64,000 bases of DNA, taken from the NCBI GenBank assembly GCA_030789695.1, contig CM061139.1, forward strand, positions 103,958,037 through 104,022,036. Reading direction: 5' to 3'. This stretch comes from Scilla litardierei (lineage: Eukaryota > Streptophyta > Magnoliopsida > Asparagales > Asparagaceae). Every line of letters begins with the position of its first letter. Positions within the stretch are counted from its first letter, which is position 1. Made by a program: the position numbers and the translations under genes. The notes under the pieces are model-generated. The model saw only the letters and a program-made list of their open reading frames with translations, searched no databases and was not told the origin of the DNA. Shown here in pieces: positions 1 to 10,143 of this stretch.

Positions 1-126
1 AATAACACTATATTAAAGTTTGGTAAAGATCAGACAACTTACAAATATCTGAAAAATTACAGCCGTCAAGAGAGAGAAAAAACAACAAAAAATAACAACT
101 CCTCGAATCTGGAAACCTAGGTTCTG

Positions 127-135
127 TATTTATAG
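127..135 (-). promoter_or_regulatory. TATA box of the 1-843 LTR
   Basis: CTATAAATA on the minus strand, just downstream of the palindrome cluster. It is placed where the U3/R promoter of an LTR should lie. Confidence 0.5.
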
Positions 136-144
136 AAAATGACA

Positions 145-600
145 TCACCCGATCGGGTGAAGAATCACCCGATCGGGTGACCTGCTGCGAACTTCGGCAG
201 CCATCTTCGAGACTTCACCCGGTCAGATGACACGGTCGATTGATGGAAGCTGCTCGTCGTTTGGATCTTGATCGTCGTCGGGTGAACCGATCGGTTGATA
301 AATCAACAGATCGGTTGGAATTGTTGCCCAAAAGACAGTAACTTTGGACGTTTTGGCACGGTCTGCTGACGGTCGGGTGAGCTCTCCGGGTCGCCTTCTT
401 CGGGACACGGCTACAGGTGAACCGATCGGGTGAATATCACCCGATCGGTTGAGTTTCAGCTCCAATTTCTAGAGAGATCAGTCGGGTTGAACTGGTCGAC
501 GACCCGGTCGGTTGACACTTTCGTTGCTTCAGCGGCTGACCGGGTCGTGCACGCGTGCATCACCCGATCGGTTGGCTGTGTCCAATCGATCGAGTGGGGG
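145..600. repeat. Cluster of TCACCCGATCGGGTGA palindromes
   Basis: Two perfect 16-base palindromes lie at 145-160 and 165-180. Many decayed or half copies follow (for example around 280-320, 420-452, 480-545 and 560-600), often as TCAACCGATCGGTTGA-like variants. Open frames across this stretch are by-products of the palindrome. Function unknown; the position is U3 of a minus-strand LTR. Confidence 0.85.
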
Positions 601-845
601 GTTGAAAGATGCGATCTTCGTCGTTTGACCCCATGGATCATGTGTGACTCCTCCTATTGCTCCGGGGACTCATGATATCGTCGTTTTATGTCCCCTACGT
701 CGGCAAACTCCTGCAAACATACAAAAACACAGAAAAGTGAAAGAAAACAAGAAAACACGAGAAAACGAATACAAGAAGACGGAAAATAGTGGAAAAACAC
801 AAAAGAAGACATGTGTCAATATATGAAATATAAACGCACGTCAGT

Positions 846-1340
846 ATTGCTGCATCAATATCGCATCCTTTTCAGGGAAAGACGTGTACGTCTTTTTCAG
901 CATGTGATCTTCTGAGAATTTTCACCAAACAACTTCAGGCGCGAGGTGATACTAAAAAGAGCTGAGTTGTACTCAGCTATAGACTTAAAGTCCTGCAGTC
1001 TCAGGTTCTCCCACTGATAACGTGCCCTTGGGAGTATAACATCTTTCTGATGTTTATATCTTTTCTCAAGGGCAGTTCACAGCTCAAGTGGATCTTCGAC
1101 CGTAAGGTATTCTGCTTTTAGGGTCTTATCCACATGGCGACGAGTATAAATAATGGCTTACGCCTTTTTAATGTCAATCGCATTTCCATCTTTTGTCACA
1201 GCAGAAATAAGGGATTTAGCTCGTATGTGAAATTTAACGTTGAGCTGACAGCTCAAATAATTTCTCCCTGATTCATCCAGCACTTTGAAATCAACGCTTG
1301 CAATTTTTGCCATTTTATCTAGCAGAGCACAAATTTGCAT
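846..1340 (-). pseudogene. Copia gag (UBN2 type), N-terminal part, dead
   Basis: On the minus strand from about 1340 the translation follows the widespread plant Copia gag family. An N-terminal LDESGRNYLSC block is followed by KAEYLTVEDPLEL, then QWENLRLQDFKSIAEYNSAL and SRLKLFGEN, and the fragment ends in a MQQY motif. The family's normal version has LDxSGxNYLSWxLD, DPxxLWxxLxxRY and LLQQQYRERG in the same order. Here the frame holds several in-frame stops and at least one frameshift near the end. The gene is cut off at 843/846 by the LTR at 1-843, giving a candidate right-hand duplication GTATT at 844-848. In life the protein would form the particle shell of a Copia element; this copy cannot. 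Confidence 0.75.
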
Positions 1341-3971
1341 GAATTTATAATACGTAAAACATTTTCATGTGGTGACAATTTTTAAATGAATAAGCTAATT
1401 GCGTGGATCGGCTAGTCCCACATAAAAATGTCCAAACTCCATATTACAGTCCATATTACACAAATGAAAGCGAAAAATTACAACTTTGGAAACCTCATGG
1501 GTCCCATTTTTAAATTCTTCAACTTCAAGAGTGGCCTCCGCCTCCATAAAAAGTAGTCATCGGTCTTGGACATTACATAATTTCCTCACTACAATTTCTC
1601 TCAAAAAGAAAAGAAAAATGTAGTAAAAGTAAATTGTGGGACTAAACAGCCGATCCAAAACCACAATTAGCCATTCATGCAAAAATTTGTGTTCATTAAA
1701 CATTTTCATAACACATCACATGCATCACAGATTCAGAATATGATAAACATAATAATTTAAAATACTTAATAATTATCTAGACCACGGGGTGATGTCATAC
1801 ACTGTTAGATTAGGTGACTAATGGCAGAGCGGTCGCAGGATCTTTCTAATTATTAAGTTAATGATGTACAACTTAGCATAAGTTTATCCCAGAAAATGAG
1901 CCATAAAAATATAATGTAATGCATATTAATATGATCCTAATAGGGGTATCATATATTAAACATATGCAATTCATTGTGCATTAGGGGCTAATTCAAATAA
2001 ATTTGAATGATGCCCAAAATTATTTATTCATTATAAAGGAAGTAAGTTTTCCTTTTTATTCTCCCAAAAGATCCCCAAATTTCCCCCATTAAATTCCCCA
2101 TTTTATCCCCCTATTTTTCAGATTTTTCTTCGATTTTTAGGACCACAAACCCCCTTCTTATCTATTTATTACCTTCCCCTTTCCCTCTTCCTTTTTTTTT
2201 CAATTGAAATCTGGACTGCGAGCCTGAGCCCGCAGCATGGGTTGCGGGCTTCAGGCCCGCAGCCGAAACCCCTTTTTTTTATTTTATTAAATTAGTGGGC
2301 CGAAGCCCAAAAGTTCCAAGGGCTTCGGGCCACAAAATTTCTCTCTTTTTTATTAAACTAGTGGGCCGAAGCCTACAAGTTCTGTGGGCTTTGTGCCACA
2401 GAATTTCATCTTGTTTTTTTGACTTGGGTATTCAACCCAAGTTTATGAATAGGAGGAGGCGACAGCTACAGTTAGCTGTCGCCACCCCCTATGGTTATCG
2501 GGGTACGCCGTCGCCCCTTATGTCGAGGCCGCCGCCGTGAGGCGGGGAAGGGGGGCCGCCGCCGTAAGGCGGGGAGGGAGGTCTAGGTGCTGTCGCCTTC
2601 AGGGAGGGGAGGAGAGCCAGCTTCTACTGCCTTCGGAGCAGGTAGGGAGCCGATGAGATATTATATATTTTTCGGAAAAAAATTTCTATTTCTAATTCCA
2701 TATGAATAGACGAACCCTAAAACTAGGGTTTTTATGAAATGAAATCCAGTATCGACGATTAAAAATCATTCATTTTAATCTATTAAAATGATTTCTAATC
2801 CGATCTTACGAGATCGACAGATAATAGTATCATGATCATGATAAAAATAGTATTTTTAACAATAGTACCTCTAGATCCGTCCTCCAGATCTAGCGACGGT
2901 TGACGAAGCCTATGCATGAAAGACGAAGCTCGCGCATGGAAGACGAAATCCATGTGTGGTAGACAAATCTACGCGTGTGGATCTGTGCCTTCTCCTTCGC
3001 TTTTGCAATGAATATGTTTATGGAATTTTTAGAGGCTCGTGCTATAACGTGTTATGAAGCATCATCTCTGGGGGAAGACCCCAGTCCTTTATTTATAGTA
3101 GAGGGATTAGCGTATATAGATGAGATACAATGATATGATCTTATCCTATGGATAAAATATAATCCAATACAAAATCCCATCATTATCCGTTTACAACATC
3201 ATTGGAATTTTTTATTATTTCTAAAAGAAAAAGGTTAGAGTTTTTACTTTATATTTATTATTTACTCAATTCATTAATTAGATTCATATAATGCATAAGC
3301 CATGAAGTATATGGTAATCAAATGATACGCACATGTTATCACATGGCTTATTGAGTGGTCTCATTATCATGGCTTAGAGCAGTAATGTATGTTTTACATT
3401 TAACTCCTATAAAAGTTTTTGATTCTCCTCGGAAGAAAAAGAAGCAAAAAGGTAAAAATTGTCATCCTCGATCTTTCCTTCATACCTTCCAAACCATTCA
3501 AAATTCTCATTTCAATTCCTTCACGATTCTGAGTATTGTAGCTTACAACTCGCAGTTAATCATCTTCAAGCTTGTGCAATTGATATAATTGATAAACATA
3601 AGTTTGTACTACTAAAGAGTTTATAAGAGTTAAATAATCACAAAACTGATTAAGGCAACGATAACGCACAAAAACGAAGGCCGTTGAGATCTTTCTTTAT
3701 TTTATTAGTTTTTAGTTTTATTTGATTATGTACATTTTTGATCTAAAATTCCAATGACATAAATGGCATACATGGAGCCACGTTGACCATTCTCAAAATA
3801 TGAAATGTGCCTTTTAGTAAGCGAAGAATGTTACTTCACACCAATAGAAGGTATGTTAGATTTATAGTATATGCTTAAATTTTAGTTTTAGGATTGGAAG
3901 CTTGAGGAACGCTTATATAACTATAATGTTGGATCATGTAGATGGCAAGTAAAACACTAAAGGAGGAATAG
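1341..3971. other. Non-coding, repeat-derived, unassigned
   Basis: No gene is supported. Around 1818-1835 a sequence like a degraded initiator-Met-tRNA primer site (TGGCAGAGCGGTCGCAGG) suggests an old Copia LTR border on the plus strand. AT-rich sequence fills 1840-2200. A GC-rich block at 2220-2660 holds hairpins and two direct copies of a GCCGCCGCCGT-rich unit (about 2524-2580). Short direct repeats built on GACGAAGC occur at about 2890-2990. It resembles the remains of one or more LTRs, but I cannot set borders. Confidence 0.4.
2284..2410. repeat. Two tandem copies of a hairpin-forming unit
   Basis: A unit of about 62 bp occurs twice in direct orientation. The first copy holds arms GTGGGCCGAAGCCC and GGGCTTCGGGCCAC around a loop of about 11 bases, a perfect 14-base inverted repeat. 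The second copy has decayed arms. Both are preceded by TTATTAAA. Confidence 0.75.
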
Positions 3972-4774
3972 TGTTTATCAAATAAAATTAAAACTTAAAG
4001 AAATACCCCTCTAATATTTTACCGAAGTATTCAATTAGAGTTACATAATTGATTCTTAATCAACAACTTGCAAAATATAAGCAGCGGAATGTAAAACACA
4101 ATTGCAAGTAGGAAAGAAGCACAATAAGAAACAAAAATATGAGCAAGTTAACACAATAGATTTATCCTGGTTCACCAACCTCCGGGCTACGTTAGGCCCT
4201 AGGCACAATTGGATTTAATCTACTAATGACTCTCAAAGAGAGAATATTACACTTGCCTTTACAACAAGAGGACTTTCCAACACACCTCTACAACTAGAGG
4301 ATTTACAACCACCTCACCAAGCGAGGATTTTCTCCACTACCACAATTGTGGATTTCTCAACACCAACATCTTAAACAAGTGAGGATATTTCTCAACAAAT
4401 TTACCACCATACAACTTGTGGATTTTAACTACACTTTGTTGAAGATGGATTACACCCTTCATATAGCCTTAAATTAAAGCTTAGTGTAAATGTGGCTAAG
4501 GAGAGAACAAGGTTTGATCTAAAAAATCAAGTTGAAAGCTTGAGAGATCAAAACAAATTGGCCAAGAAAATTTCTTAAAAGCTTTTTACGAATAAAAGCC
4601 AAAGAAAACTTTTTCAAGAGGGCTTTTAGAATGATATAAAAACTTAATTTTTCTCAAGAAATGTGATCAATAAATTCATGATAAATTCCACCAACAACGC
4701 TCAATTTATAAGGCATAAACCAAGTCAACACAAATTGCCCAAAATACCCACATAACAGTTACAACTGTTGGTTA

Positions 4775-6319
4775 TTGTAACACCCCTAAGTTGGTTTTGA
4801 TGATTAACAAACAATTAGTGTTACTAATTATTTTTTGAGATGATTTGTGAATGTAGGTCACAAAGCCAAATCAAGCTTGAATTGATGAAGAAATAAAATC
4901 AAAGATGGATGAAGAGACAAGAGACTTGAAGCATATATTGAAGATTTACAATCCAAGTCAATGACTCATGAGAGAGTGCATGACTTCAAGACAAGGAGCT
5001 CAAAGCCTAAAAAGATGCATCAAGTTTACTAGATTGAGTGAGTGATGTAATTTATTTTGTCTTTTGTCTTTTAATGTTAAAGTCATTAGATGAAGCTTGA
5101 CATACACACAAAAAAGTTTCTAAAACCTGTATAAGTCTTTGAAATAAATAAAAATAGTTTTAAACTTATTTTAAAATGAAGTTTGATAGCTTAAAACCCT
5201 TATATCAGAATAAGAGTCGGCTATATATTGATGAGAGTCGACTACTTTGAATGGGAGAAGAGCTTCGCACTCTGGACCCCATAAGGGTCGATCACAGTTC
5301 AACTGGGAGTCGACCGCAGCTTTGCGAGGAGTTGACTACCAACATAACGAAAGTCGACTACGGCTGGATAAAAACATAGCTCTGACTTTTGCAGAGAGCT
5401 GTCCTTCAGTTTGAAGGGCTTTTTTGTCCAAGATTTTCAACGAAATTTCAAGGATTATTTAAGGGGATTTGGCTAAGGATTGTTGGCGCCATTATTGCAT
5501 ATATGTTCTGAGATTTATAAGATGTAAAAATTTTCTTTAAGCTCTCAAACTTTCAGTAGCCCTAAAATTCGTTTTTGATTTCAAAACTTTTAAGCACTTT
5601 AGGATTTTGACTAAGAATCTCCTCAAGCTTCATCTTGATTTTCTGATATTCTAATCAAGTTTTATTTGATCTCTCAAAGTTTTAATCTCCATTTTCTCTT
5701 GAGATCAAAAGTTTTCTATAATAACTTTAATTCATAATGAGCTTCATCCATTGGTTATATGGAAGTGTAAGAGCAAATTCTTCTTCAAGAAAGGTTTGTA
5801 ATACAACAAAAGCGGTGGTAAGTTGGTGATTGTTTGGTTAATTTGGGTTGCGTGGTAAAAGCCTCAAGTGCGTGGGGTCCTCTTTGAGAAAGAGGTTGTG
5901 ATAGTTGGTTGTATTGAAATTCATTGCAAGTGAAGCTAGGTAAGTATAGTTGGAAGCCTCTATTGTGACGCATTTGCTCTCTTGATATAGAGGGGTTTAG
6001 TGGAAAAACCTAACAATGAGGTGAGAACTGGAGTAGCCCACGGTGGGTGAACCAGGATAATTTCCATGTGTTTGCGATTGTTTGATTGTCTCTCTTTTTC
6101 ATTCTCTATTACTTGCATTTATGATAACTATTCCGATGTGCCCTATTCTTTATTTCTGTGCAATTATTAGATTGTGTTGATTAAGGTCTTGATGATGTAA
6201 TTCTCTCAAGTAACTTAGGCTAAATTAGATGGTGTGATTATTATTTCTGATTGATATTTAAGAAACACTAATCAACCCCCTCTTGTGTTTATCTTACTGT
6301 ATACAGGATCCAACGAACC
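4775..6319 (+). mobile_element. SIRE-like solo LTR, plus, nested in the minus LTR
   Basis: About 1545 bp starting near TTGTAACACCCC and ending after GGATCCAACGAACC. It carries the hallmarks of this LTR type: GTTTTGATGATTAACAAAC near the start, GGGTGAACCAGGATAA in U5, and AATCAACCCCCTCTTG near the end. GGTTA lies at both 4770-4774 and 6320-6324, a candidate 5-bp duplication. The end is not a clean CA, so the border is tentative. A TATA-like TATTTAAGG is at 5456-5464. Confidence 0.5.
5213..5365. repeat. Cluster of GAGTCGACTA half-palindromes
   Basis: Six or so variants of GAGTCGACTA/GAGTCGACC occur in 150 bp, about 90 bp upstream of the TATA-like box of the enclosing LTR. They are more decayed than the other clusters. 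Confidence 0.65.
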
Positions 6320-6354
6320 GGTTAATAAAAAATTTGTCTGTTTTAGGCCAACAA

Positions 6355-6620
6355 TTATTTACTAGTTGACTAGAGTTCATCAACTAGTCGACTAGTCAGT
6401 AGCTAGTCGATTAGATATAGAACTCTGATCGACTAGTTCAGTCATGTCAGAAGAGCTATTTGTGCTTTATAAAAACTAGTCTAATATAGTTATCTTCCTA
6501 ATCGACCAGTGCATATGACTTAGTCGACTATGTTCATAACTGTAGTCAATTACTTTCTAACATTCTGCTAGACTAGTTTCTAAACTTCAACTAGTCGACT
6601 AGGTGTCAGTACTAGTCGAC
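6355..6620. repeat. Cluster of CTAGTCGACTAG palindromes
   Basis: ACTAGTCGACTAG and CTAGTCGACTAG occur in perfect form several times, with decayed forms between. The cluster sits about 420-680 bases into the minus-strand LTR, the same relative place as the palindrome cluster of the nested plus-strand LTR. Confidence 0.8.
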
Positions 6621-7175
6621 TAATTTATCATTTATAACATAGTTTTGGACTATAACTCTAGGAAATCTTGTCAAAGAGATTTTAAAACATATATAAACAA
6701 TTTAAAAGATATTCCTAAGTGTGTGAAGCTTCATTTCAAGACCATACTCTAAGACAAGTTACAAATATACATCAAAAATACATACACTTTGAAGCTTTGA
6801 TGTGGTTCAATAGCTCAATCGTTGTCATTGACTCATTGTACTCCATGGAAGTCTGGGAAGCTTCATCAACATGACTTTTGGGCTATTCTCTGTTAATTTC
6901 ATTCTTTAATGAGATCCACAAGTCTTGGCATAAGTCTTGTTCATATCTTTGAACTCAATGATCTTTAGTACATAATCTTTGGTGCCGACACTCACAATTT
7001 GATCGGCACAAAAATAAGTGTATGACATCATCATAAACACGAGAGGTAACTCAATATCCAACATATGATAATACTTAAAAATAAAAATAAAAGAAAAGGA
7101 AAGGTTAAATAACTTTAAACCCTCTTGTTTTATTAAGCTATCTAATTTAAACCTAAATATACTACCATTTTCTCA

Positions 7176-8086
7176 TGTAATACCCCGACTGATTAGTGCT
7201 TCAAACTTGGAATCTGGGAGGTGGTACAGCTGTGCTAGTTTGGGCACGGCCATACATGTCAGAAGATGTATCAGCTGACTTATGCAGATTTGGACACGGC
7301 CGTAATGGTCCAACCGTACAGGCATGCAACTCTTTGTTTTATTTTGACACGGCCGTGCGGCACAGCCGTGCTGGTCCAACAGCGCTGACAGACAACTCTC
7401 TGTTTTATTTCGACATGGCCGTGCAGCACGACCGTGCCGATTATTCTGGAGCTATAGGCAGATTATGCAGTTCTGTACACGGCCGTGCCGCGTATCATCA
7501 GAGCCGATGTAATATCATATGTGTGAAGTACTATAATTGTGTATGCTTCTATACTATTATACTTGTATGTATGTCTACCTTATATGTATTTTATTCTTGT
7601 GTGTAGGGAAGTATATATGGATATAAGGTGTATTATATGTGAATGTATGTGTGTGTATGTGTCCATCCTTAGATGTATAGTACATGTATGGAGTATGTTT
7701 ACATATTTATGTAGTGATATATAAATTAGACTATGTTTGGGTATATATGGTTGTAAGTTATGTTAAATGTATTGGTGTATTTAAGTATGTGTATTGGTAA
7801 GTATGTATATTGGTAGTGTATACCTAGACTAGTGTATGTATGTGTATATGTATGCCTTGTCTAATGTATATATGGATATATGGGTGTATAGTAGGTGTAC
7901 ATGAAGATAGATATATGTGTATGTATAAATGTGTGTATTTTTAACATACATGTAGTTGTATGTATGAATAGTGGTATGATTGTAATTATCTATCTAAGTT
8001 GAGGTTTTTTTTTCATAGAACGGTATTCTTATTAATAGCTAGAAGGAGTGAGGGTAGAACGATCATTAGGCTTCTTGAGTTGGTAA
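7176..8086 (+). mobile_element. 5' part of a Ty3-type LTR, interrupted
   Basis: Starts TGTAATACCCCGACTG, a typical beginning of chromovirus (Tekay/Del-like) LTRs. It carries a CACGGCCGTG palindrome cluster and then a TG- and TA-rich stretch (about 7540-7990). The three-LTR Copia element interrupts it at 8087; its continuation should be 20613-21158. No coding sequence. The lineage rests on the start motif only. Confidence 0.4.
7236..7495. repeat. Cluster of CACGGCCGTG palindromes
   Basis: Five blocks of the type TTTGGACACGGCCGT, about 45-70 bp apart, several with a second half copy (GCACAGCCGTGC, GCACGACCGTGCC). They lie about 60-320 bases into the enclosing LTR. Confidence 0.8.
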
Positions 8087-10099
8087 TGTTGGTAGCAACA
8101 ATCTATGAACGTCGTGTTTGATGATAACAAATGTGTGTGAACGTTTTTGACGTGTTTGTTAAGTGATTTCAGGTGGAAACAACCAAGGAAAACAATATTG
8201 ACAAAGTTGAAAATCGAAAGAAAAGTACCTAGTCAAAATTGTCGAGTGCCGCAACATCAAGAGGATTGATCAAATCGAGGAGGCACAACACTTAGTGGAC
8301 GAGCTTCTCTCATCAACTCTCATTGGAGCAAATAGCAAAGGGGAGCCAAAGCGAATGCATTGTTTTTTAATTCTCACTCAGTATTTAATAATTCACTTAG
8401 CATTGTTTTTGGAGTTTTAATTCTCCACTTACTCTGTTGTTTTTCTTTTTTCAGGGACATTCACCCAAGTGAAGAAGTGCAAGGGTCGGCCTATTAATTG
8501 AGAGGTGCCACGTCAATTTGATTGAGTCCAAGGGCAAGATCGTAAATAAACCTAGTTTTTTTTGTTTCATCAAAACCCTACAAATATCTAGGGGCCGGCC
8601 TATAAAAATCATCCCAAAAAGCAAAACCAAAGGGACAAGGCCGCATGTTGTATACCCTAGAGAGCCGCATCTTTTGAAATCCCCCAATAGCCGTAATATC
8701 CCCTGAGAGAAGAGGCCGCCGACATTTTTTTTCTCCTTCCAATAGAAATCTCCTAGAGCCGCAACTTGAGTTCCCCTGTTGTTTTTTTTGGGAGAGCCGC
8801 ATATAATTTTTTGGTGAGAAAATCTCGAGAGCACAAGGCCGGCCTCCCTTGCCAAAATTTCTCAGCAGCCGAAATTTGTTTCAAAGGCCAATTATTTTTT
8901 AAAACTCAATTCATTGGATGGGAAGAGCACTACATGAATCAGATGTTAAGAAAAGGTTAGTGCCCTTTTAAAAGCTAATTAACAAAGTTAACCTTTGTGA
9001 TTTCTGGTTGTTTTGCAGGGAGAAGTGGACAGCCAATCAATCATCTCCAATCTCAAAGCAGCAAGCTTTCAAGTGACATCCTCTTGCAAGTCGTAACCAC
9101 GCAACACAAAAAAAGAAACACAGCAGGCCGATTTTTTTGGGGTTCTCCTCTTAAAAAAATCACAAAAGGAGTTATTTTTTTTTGTTGCCGAAACAATTTT
9201 TTGTGTGCATGTGGGCCGATTTCATTTTGGCCGGCCGATTTCATTTTGTTTCCAGTAGCCCAATCACAAGAGCCCCTCTTGTTTGTTCGTCCAATTAGCA
9301 ACAAAGAGTTGCATGCAATGGGCAGGCAGCAGCTACACTTCATGAAAATTAAAAGGTAATTAATTGTACTTTGTTTCAATTAAAAAGCTAATCATTTCTT
9401 TGTTTTGTTGCAGGTACGCATGAAATTGGTGGAGTTTGTGTGAAGCCGAAATCCAATCAAAGGTGCCGCAATCCAAGTACCCAATATCACTTTCAGAGAA
9501 GGGGCAAAGCCGCAAGTTGCAATCTTTGGGGAGGTGCCACAAGTTTCAATCTTTGGTGGAAGGTGCAAGTCTCATCGAGAAGGGAGCCGAACTATCGAGA
9601 AGACATCGAGAGACCACTACTACTTGCCAGACGACTTCTGGCCCGTTCTTATTGACGAAGACATCGTCGCTGCACAATCTAAGCTTTCTAAACTCAATAC
9701 TTTATTATTTTGTGTAGCAATTGTGATAGATCTTCGTAGGGGAAACTTTACCTACTTGTTACTTTTTGGGGACCTGACGACTTTGGGAGTTGTCACGGAG
9801 GGAGAGCATCTGACTAGATTGAGAGTGTAGAGCACGTGGTGTGCGTACGAGCTAGGTGAGAGTAGATTTGGGATCTTGACTCATTGTAGCTGTACTTGAT
9901 TACATATCTATCTAGTAGTTGCTTTCGGGGCTGGAGTAGGTCGTAGGGACGACCGAACCAGGGTATATCTGTGCGTACTTTATGATTGCATTCTTTTTAC
10001 CCTGTCTGTGCTTATAACTGTGTGTGGTTGTTCGTGGGTTGCACGAATATTTTTAATAGCCTATTCACCCCCCCTCTAGGCTACGATCCAGATCCAACA
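8087..10099 (+). repeat. LTR 1 of the three-LTR element
   Basis: 2013 bp, TGTTGGTAGC...GATCCAACA. GGCCGGCC (8593-8600) directly adjoins TATAAAAA (8601-8608); further GGCCGGCC copies lie at 8837-8844 and 9229-9236. Two short intron-like stretches (8956-9018 and 9356-9413) have GT...AG ends. It ends in the TATTCACCCCCCC-CTCTAGG signature of this Copia type. It is the most diverged of the three LTRs by eye. Confidence 0.9.
8601..8608 (+). promoter_or_regulatory. TATA box in LTR 1
   Basis: TATAAAAA immediately after GGCCGGCC. The same box is at 13859-13866 in LTR 2 and 19115-19122 in LTR 3, where the palindrome has changed to GGCCTGCC. Confidence 0.55.
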
Positions 10100-10101
10100 A
10101 G

Positions 10102-10114
10102 TGGTATCAGATCC
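10102..10114 (+). other. Primer binding site, internal copy 1
   Basis: TGGTATCAGATCC, two bases after the LTR end, complementary to the 3' end of initiator Met tRNA with one mismatch (consensus TGGTATCAGAGCC). Confidence 0.85.
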
Positions 10115-10143
10115 AGTTTAGAGGATCTAGTCTAGATTTTTAG

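Larger units (their letters stand above)
1..843 (-). mobile_element. LTR fragment, Athila-like non-autonomous family, minus strand
   Basis: Read on the minus strand this is the 5' and middle part of an LTR that runs out of the window. It starts with TGACGTGCG at 843, directly abutting a Copia gag that is cut at that point. Then come a T-rich stretch with a splice-acceptor-like TTTGCAG, a cluster of TCACCCGATCGGGTGA palindromes (145-600) and a TATA box (127-135). This order (T-rich start, CAG, palindromes, TATA) matches the LTRs of elements F and G further right, so I infer a related family. The other end and the target-site duplication cannot be checked. No coding potential. Confidence 0.6.
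3972..7039 (-). mobile_element. SIRE-like solo LTR, minus, split by another LTR
   Basis: On the minus strand it begins TGTTTATGATGATG (ending at 7039) and ends in ATAAACA (3972), a perfect 7-base inverted end pair. Removing the plus-strand insertion at 4775-6319 leaves about 1.5 kb. It contains the GTAGCCC...GGTGAACCAGGATAA module shared with the inserted LTR, a CTAGTCGACTAG palindrome cluster, and a TATA-like TTATAAAT (4704-4711, minus). No primer site or polypurine tract adjoins it, so I call it a solo LTR. The flanking pentamers do not match, so its duplication has decayed or a border is off. Confidence 0.55.

Noticed and set aside
7500..8000. A gene in the TG/TA-rich stretch
   Set aside because: Low-complexity sequence; the frames there encode only Tyr/Val/Cys-rich peptides.
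8451..8855. Minus-strand frame of 134 codons in LTR 1 (related frames in LTRs 2 and 3)
   Set aside because: It covers the promoter and leader of the LTR in antisense, differs in length between the copies, and has no recognised domain.
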